From contig VFKA01000008.1 in NCBI GenBank assembly GCA_009885795.1, positions 62,001-126,000 of the forward strand: a DNA stretch of 64,000 nucleotides, given 5' to 3'. Within the stretch, counting starts at the first letter, position 1. Each line of letters starts with the position of its first letter. The translations under genes were made by a program, and so were the position numbers. Positions 59,607 to 64,000 of this stretch are shown piece by piece. The notes below the pieces were generated by a model. It saw nothing but the letters and a program-made list of their open reading frames with translations. It had not been told where the DNA came from and ran no database searches. Source of the DNA: Rhodospirillales bacterium. Lineage in GTDB: Bacteria > Pseudomonadota > Alphaproteobacteria > Dongiales > Dongiaceae.

Positions 59607-61153
59607 TCGCGATCGAGGGCGCCATCCGCCCAGGCTACGAAGCGATCCTGACTGGGCCGGCGCTGGACTTCATCGCCGGCCTCGAGCGGCGCTTCGGCGC
59701 CCGGCGCCGCGATCTTCTTGCCGCGAGGGCCCAGCGCCAGGCGAGGCTCGATGCCGGCGAGCGGCCCGATTTCCCGACCGAGACGGCTTGGGTACGCGCC
59801 GGCGACTGGAAGGTGGCGAAGCTGCCGCGCGACCTCCTCGACCGGCGCGTCGAGATCACCGGCCCGGCCGAGCGAAAGATGATCATCAACGCACTTAACT
59901 CCGGCGCTTCCTGCTTCATGGCGGATCTCGAGGATTCGACCACGCCCAGCTGGGCCAACATGGTCGAAGGCCAGATCAATTTGAGGGACGCGGTGGCCGG
60001 CACGATCTCGTTCGTCGATCCGGCCAGCGGCAAGTCCTATCGCCTCGGCGACAAGACCGCGGTCCTGATGGTGCGCCCGCGCGGCTGGCACCTGCCGGAG
60101 AAGCACCTGCTCGTCGATGGCGAACCCATGTCCGGCTCGCTGTTCGATTTCGGGCTGTATTTTTTTCACAATGCCGCGGCGCTCCGCGCCAAGGGAACGG
60201 CCCCTTACTTCTATCTGCCGAAACTGGAATCGCATCTCGAAGCGCGCCTGTGGAACGACGTCTTCCTCCATGCCCAAGGCGCGCTCGGGTTGCCCTCGGG
60301 CACGATCAAGGCGACGGTGCTGATCGAAACCATCCTCGCCAGTTTCGAGATGGACGAGATTCTGTACGAGCTGCGCGACCATTCGGCCGGCCTCAATTGC
60401 GGGCGCTGGGACTACATCTTCAGCGTCATCAAGAAGTTCCGCAACCGCCCGGACATGGTGCTGCCCGACCGGGCGCTCGTCACCATGACCCAGCCCTTCA
60501 TGCGCGCCTACAGCCAGCTCGCGATCAAGACCTGCCACCGGCGCGGCGTGCACGCCATCGGCGGCATGGCCGCGCAGATCCCGATCAAGAACGATCCCGA
60601 GGCCAACCGCCTCGCGCTTGAAAAGGTGCGGGCCGACAAGGAGCGCGAGGCCGCCGACGGCCATGACGGCACCTGGGTCGCGCATCCGGGGCTGGTGCCG
60701 CTGGCCAGGGAGGTCTTCGACCGGTCGATGCCGGGTCCCAACCAGATCGCCCGGCAGCGCCAGGACGTTAACGTCGGCGCCGGCGACCTGCTGCGCGTGC
60801 CCGAGGGACCGATCACGGAAGCGGGTTTGCGCGCCAACATCGGCATCGGGGTCGGCTATCTCGCCTCCTGGCTGCGCGGGGTCGGCTGCGTCCCGCTCAA
60901 CAACCTCATGGAGGACGCGGCCACGGCAGAGATCTCGCGCGCCCAGATCTGGCAATGGCTGCGCCATGGCGCCTCGCTCGACGACGGCCGGCGCATCGAC
61001 CGCGCGCTCGTCGAGCGGCTCTTCGACGAGGAAGCGAACCCGTCGGACGCCGATGCCGCGGCGATACTGCGCGCCATGGTCACGGATCCCGACTTCGTCG
61101 AGTTCCTGACGCTCCCGGCTTACGACCGCATCGTCGCGGAGGAAGGTGAATAA
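59603..61153 (+). CDS. aceB: Malate synthase A
   Basis: A 516-residue malate synthase of the A type, condensing glyoxylate with acetyl-CoA in the glyoxylate shunt. Motifs are [43 protein letters not shown] and [20 protein letters not shown] with the catalytic aspartate. The start is TTG 59603 in a TTGA overlap with the glycosyltransferase stop, so translation probably depends on that gene. No isocitrate lyase gene is in the window. Confidence 0.9.
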   Translation: MIAIEGAIRPGYEAILTGPALDFIAGLERRFGARRRDLLAARAQRQARLDAGERPDFPTETAWVRAGDWKVAKLPRDLLDRRVEITGPAERKMIINALNSGASCFMADLEDSTTPSWANMVEGQINLRDAVAGTISFVDPASGKSYRLGDKTAVLMVRPRGWHLPEKHLLVDGEPMSGSLFDFGLYFFHNAAALRAKGTAPYFYLPKLESHLEARLWNDVFLHAQGALGLPSGTIKATVLIETILASFEMDEILYELRDHSAGLNCGRWDYIFSVIKKFRNRPDMVLPDRALVTMTQPFMRAYSQLAIKTCHRRGVHAIGGMAAQIPIKNDPEANRLALEKVRADKEREAADGHDGTWVAHPGLVPLAREVFDRSMPGPNQIARQRQDVNVGAGDLLRVPEGPITEAGLRANIGIGVGYLASWLRGVGCVPLNNLMEDAATAEISRAQIWQWLRHGASLDDGRRIDRALVERLFDEEANPSDADAAAILRAMVTDPDFVEFLTLPAYDRIVAEEGE

Positions 61154-61164
61154 CCATAGTCATG

Positions 61165-61240
61165 TGTCATCGCCGGGCGTGACCCGGCGATCCATGGTCT
61201 AGCGACGCGATGGATGCCCGCGTCAAGCGCGGGCATGACA
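61165..61240. repeat. Paired hairpin repeat after aceB
   Basis: CGCCGGG-CGTGA-CCCGGCG (61171-61189) and ATGCCCGCG-TCAAG-CGCGGGCAT (61214-61236) form two strong stems. The unit resembles the paired hairpins at 18.8 kb in layout and lies between the convergent aceB and copper-ATPase genes, where it could also terminate transcription. Confidence 0.65.
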
Positions 61241-61251
61241 AGTTGGGGCCT

Positions 61252-63567
61252 CTACAACCTCACGCCGCGCAGGCGGAGCGCGTTCATCACCACGCTGAAC
61301 GAACTCAAGCTCATCGCCGCCGCCGCGACCATCGGGCTCAAGAGTACCCCGAAGAACGGATAGAGCAGCCCCGCCGCCAGCGGCACGCCGGCCGCGTTAT
61401 AAACGAAGGCTAGGAACAGGTTCTGCCGAATATTGCGCATGGTCGCCTTGGAGAGCGCGTGCGCGCGCAAGATCGCGGTCAAATCGCCGCCCGGCAGCGT
61501 CACGCCCGCGCTCTCGATCGCGACGTCGGTGCCCGTGCCCATGGCGATGCCGACATCGGCGGCCGCCAGCGCCGGCGCGTCGTTGACGCCGTCGCCGGCC
61601 ATCGCCACGATCCGGCCCTCGCCGCGTAGAGCCTCGACGATGCGCGCCTTCTCCGCCGGCAACACCTCGGCCCGGACCTCGTCGATGCCAAGACGCCGCG
61701 CCACCGCCTCGGCCGTGGTCCGGTTGTCGCCGGTCAGCATGACCACTCGGATGCCGGCCTGCTTCAGTCCGGCCATGGCGCGCGGCGTCGTCTCCTTGAT
61801 CGGGTCGGCGACGGCGACGAGACCGGCGACGCGCCCCTCGACCGCCATGAAGACCACCGTCGCCCCGTCGCGGCGCAATTCATCGGCCCGGCCGCCAAGC
61901 GTGCCGGAATCTATGCCTAGCTCCTCCAGCAATTTGGCGTTGCCGAGCGCCACCGCCCGGCCCTCGACCAGGCCGACGACGCCCTTGCCGGGGAGCGCCT
62001 CGAACCCGGTCCCGTTCGGAATCGCGAGCTTTCGCGCCTCGGCCTCGGCCAGGATCGAGGCCGCCAGCGGATGCTCGCTGCCGCGCTCGATCGCCGCCGC
62101 CAGCCGCACCAAGTCGTTCTCGGCGAAGCCTTCCGATGGCACGAGCGCCACGACGCGCGGGCGCCCCACCGTCAGCGTGCCGGTCTTGTCGATCACCAGC
62201 GTATCGACCTTGCCCAGGCGCTCCAGCGCCTCCGCGTTCTTGATCAACATCCCCGCCCCCGCGCCGCGCCCGACGCCGACCATGATCGACATCGGCGTGG
62301 CAAGGCCGAGCGCGCACGGGCAGGCGATGATCAGCACCGCCACGGCGGCGGTGAGCCCATGGGCGAAACCGGGATCGGGTCCCCAGATCGTCCAGCCGAG
62401 AAGCGCCAGCGCCGCCACGGCCAGCACCGCCGGCACGAACCAGCCCGAGACCGTGTCGGCCAAGCGCTGGATCGGCGCGCGGCTGCGCTGGGCCTCGGCC
62501 ACCAGCCGCACGATCCGGGCCAGCATGGTATCGCGCCCGACCCGCTCCGCGATCATGACGAACCCGCCGGTCGTGTTCATCGTGGCGCCGACGACCTTGT
62601 CCCCGGGGCCCTTGGCCACGGGCATCGATTCCCCGGTAACGGTCGACTCATCGACGGCGCTGGCGCCCTCGAGCACCGTTCCATCGACCGGGATCTTCTC
62701 CCCCGGCCGCACGCGCAGGCGGTCGCCGACCATCACGTCGCCCAGCGCCACGTCCTCGTCGCCATGTGGACCGACGCGCCGCGCGGTCTTCGGCGCCAGG
62801 TCGAGGAGCGCGCGGATCGCCCCGCCCGTGCGCTCGCGCGCGCGCAACTCCAGCACCTGCCCCAGCAGCACCAGCACGGTGATCACCGCCGCCGCCTCGA
62901 AATAGACCTGGGCGCCACCGCCGGCCGCCCGTGCCGTTTCGGGCAGGATGCTAGGCCACGCCGTGGCAATGACGCTGTAAGTCCAGGCGACGCCGGTGCC
63001 CATGGCGATGAGCGTGAACATGTTGAGCCGGCGCGACACGACCGACGCCCAACCCTTTGCGAAAAATGGCCAACCGGCCCACAGCACCACCGGTGTCGCC
63101 AACGCGAACTGCATCAGGGCATTGATTCGCGGCGCCAGAACCATGTGCAGACCGGTCAAGTGCCCGCCCATCTCGAGCGCCAGGATCGGGAGGGTGAGCG
63201 CGAGGCCGATCCAGAACCGGCGCGTCATGTCGACCAATTCGGGGTTCGGGCCGGTCTCGGCGGTCACGTCCTCGGGCTCAAGCGCCATGCCGCAGATGGG
63301 ACAGGCGCCCGGACCCACCCGCCGCACCTCCGGATGCATCGGGCAGATGAAGACCTGGTCGGGGCTCGGCGCTACCTGAGGTTTTGGCTGAGCCTTAGCC
63401 AGATAAGAAGCTGGATCGGCTTCGAATTTCTTCCGGCATCCATCGCAACAGAAGAAGTACTCCGTCCCCTCGACCCTTGCCTTGTGCCGCGCGGTCGCGG
63501 GATCGACGGTCATGCCGCAGACGGGATCCTTCGCGGCCGGTTGGGTCTCGGAGTGTGATCCGGTCAT
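61252..63567 (-). CDS. Copper-type P1B ATPase with YHS and heavy-metal-binding domains
   Basis: A 771-residue metal-exporting P-type ATPase. In place of the usual HMA domain the N terminus has a YHS domain ([16 protein letters not shown]; residues 14-56) and a small metal-binding domain (FICPMHPEV ... PICGMALEP; 73-98). Core motifs are TGES (311-314), CPC (416-418), phosphorylated Asp460 (DKTGTLT), HP (499-500) and GDGVNDAP. It should expel Cu(I) or Ag(I), or load copper for periplasmic enzymes such as NirK. The start codon sits at the edge of a dispersed repeat and lacks a clear ribosome site. Confidence 0.9.
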   Translation of the reverse strand: MTGSHSETQPAAKDPVCGMTVDPATARHKARVEGTEYFFCCDGCRKKFEADPASYLAKAQPKPQVAPSPDQVFICPMHPEVRRVGPGACPICGMALEPEDVTAETGPNPELVDMTRRFWIGLALTLPILALEMGGHLTGLHMVLAPRINALMQFALATPVVLWAGWPFFAKGWASVVSRRLNMFTLIAMGTGVAWTYSVIATAWPSILPETARAAGGGAQVYFEAAAVITVLVLLGQVLELRARERTGGAIRALLDLAPKTARRVGPHGDEDVALGDVMVGDRLRVRPGEKIPVDGTVLEGASAVDESTVTGESMPVAKGPGDKVVGATMNTTGGFVMIAERVGRDTMLARIVRLVAEAQRSRAPIQRLADTVSGWFVPAVLAVAALALLGWTIWGPDPGFAHGLTAAVAVLIIACPCALGLATPMSIMVGVGRGAGAGMLIKNAEALERLGKVDTLVIDKTGTLTVGRPRVVALVPSEGFAENDLVRLAAAIERGSEHPLAASILAEAEARKLAIPNGTGFEALPGKGVVGLVEGRAVALGNAKLLEELGIDSGTLGGRADELRRDGATVVFMAVEGRVAGLVAVADPIKETTPRAMAGLKQAGIRVVMLTGDNRTTAEAVARRLGIDEVRAEVLPAEKARIVEALRGEGRIVAMAGDGVNDAPALAAADVGIAMGTGTDVAIESAGVTLPGGDLTAILRAHALSKATMRNIRQNLFLAFVYNAAGVPLAAGLLYPFFGVLLSPMVAAAAMSLSSFSVVMNALRLRGVRL

Positions 63568-63660
63568 GCTTCGACAGGCTCGGCATGAGGAACCCCTCGT
63601 CCTGAGCCTGCCTTCCTTCGCCCGCCGAAGCGGGCTTCGCGAAGGCGGGTCGAAGGACGA
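63566..63660. repeat. Family B repeat, two copies with internal palindrome
   Basis: GCTTCGACAGGCTCGGCATG-AGG, then CCTCGTCCTGAGCCTGCC, a GCCCGCCGAAGCGGGC palindrome and GGTCGAAGGACGAG. Its left end supplies the ATG region of the copper ATPase. Confidence 0.75.
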
Positions 63661-63679
63661 GTGCCGACCCGCGCCGGCC

Positions 63680-64000
63680 CTACCCCCACTTCCAAAACTC
63701 CGACCCCTCCTTCATGAGCGCCTTGGACAGCACCGTCTTGTGCACCTCCGAGGCGCCATCGACCAGCCGGGCCGAGCGGGCATAGCGGTACATCCATTCG
63801 AGCAGCGTGTCCTTGGAATAGCCGCGCGCGCCACAGAGCTGCAGCGCCGTATCGACCGCCTTGTGCAGGGTGTCGGCGACCGCGACCTTGGCCATCGACA
63901 CTTCTTTCCGCGCGAACTCGCCCTGCTCCAGCTTCCACGCCGCGTGCATGGTGAGAAGCCGGCCGGTGTGGATGTCCATCGCGGCTTCGCCCATGAGCCA
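63680..64000 (-). CDS. Acyl-CoA dehydrogenase, C-terminal part (runs off the window)
   Basis: The last 106 residues of an acyl-CoA dehydrogenase-family protein; the frame remains open to the window edge at 64000. Typical C-terminal-domain features are [35 protein letters not shown] and [24 protein letters not shown], which contact FAD and the acyl-CoA. The N-terminal part, with the catalytic residue, is outside the window. Confidence 0.85.
   Translation of the reverse strand, partial: WLMGEAAMDIHTGRLLTMHAAWKLEQGEFARKEVSMAKVAVADTLHKAVDTALQLCGARGYSKDTLLEWMYRYARSARLVDGASEVHKTVLSKALMKEGSEFWKWG

Overview
The window is a GC-rich, gene-dense stretch of bacterial chromosome. It has many 4-bp stop/start overlaps and frequent GTG or TTG starts. 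The gene set (choline-type ABC transporter, Rrf2-SUF operon, FixK/FNR-type boxes, a PrtD/HlyD secretion pair) and several families of short palindromic intergenic repeats point to an alphaproteobacterium, probably of the Rhodospirillales or Hyphomicrobiales. I cannot name the genus. I saw no rRNA, tRNA, IS element, prophage or CRISPR array.

Layout. 0-5 kb: an MFS exporter, a decayed low-GC patch (possible frameshifted membrane protein, truncated antitoxin), two tandem PF06684 paralogues, a NYN-LOTUS protein and a DMT permease. 5-11 kb: a tightly coupled minus-strand operon of xanthine-dehydrogenase-type hydroxylase subunits, a 6-hydroxynicotinate-reductase-like Fe-S protein and a UPF0280 protein. 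11-13 kb: a FitAB-type toxin-antitoxin pair coupled to OsmC and DUF488 genes. 13-18 kb: a DarTG DNA ADP-ribosylation toxin-antitoxin pair placed directly after a ribokinase/GH63-like operon. 18-23 kb: an isochorismatase-family hydrolase and a polyamine-type ABC transporter whose binding-protein gene has an amber codon in its signal sequence. 23-30 kb: the Rrf2-SufBCDSU-SufT-SufA Fe-S assembly operon.

30-45 kb: genes that look like a low-oxygen and stress group. They are a multidomain copper nitrite reductase with N-terminal cytochrome c and cupredoxin modules, hemerythrin, pirin, a nuclease-like protein, a thymidine/AMP-phosphorylase-like enzyme coupled to a PRPP-synthetase homologue, glucose-6-phosphate isomerase, an HPF-cold-shock fusion, an APH/P-loop kinase, a universal stress protein and a YcbZ-type Lon protease. 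Two sites matching TTGAY-N4-RTCAA lie about 70-75 bp before the nitrite reductase and HPF-CSD starts. 44.6-49 kb: a choline/betaine ABC transporter, a DMT permease and a LuxR-type regulator with a frameshifted tail. 49.8-59.6 kb: a type I secretion system (SDR, HlyD, PrtD) with two RTX proteins that share a C-terminal domain, a divergent TIGR03032 gene and a glycosyltransferase. 59.6-64 kb: malate synthase, a Cu-type P1B ATPase with a YHS domain, and the end of an acyl-CoA dehydrogenase gene that leaves the window.

The most interesting items are the putative reductive N-heterocycle operon, the four-module NirK with its FNR-type box, the low-oxygen stress island, the RTX/TIGR03032 secretion locus, and two apparent gene lesions (amber codon in potD, frameshift in the LuxR gene). 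All functions are inferred from reading the sequence. No database search was run.
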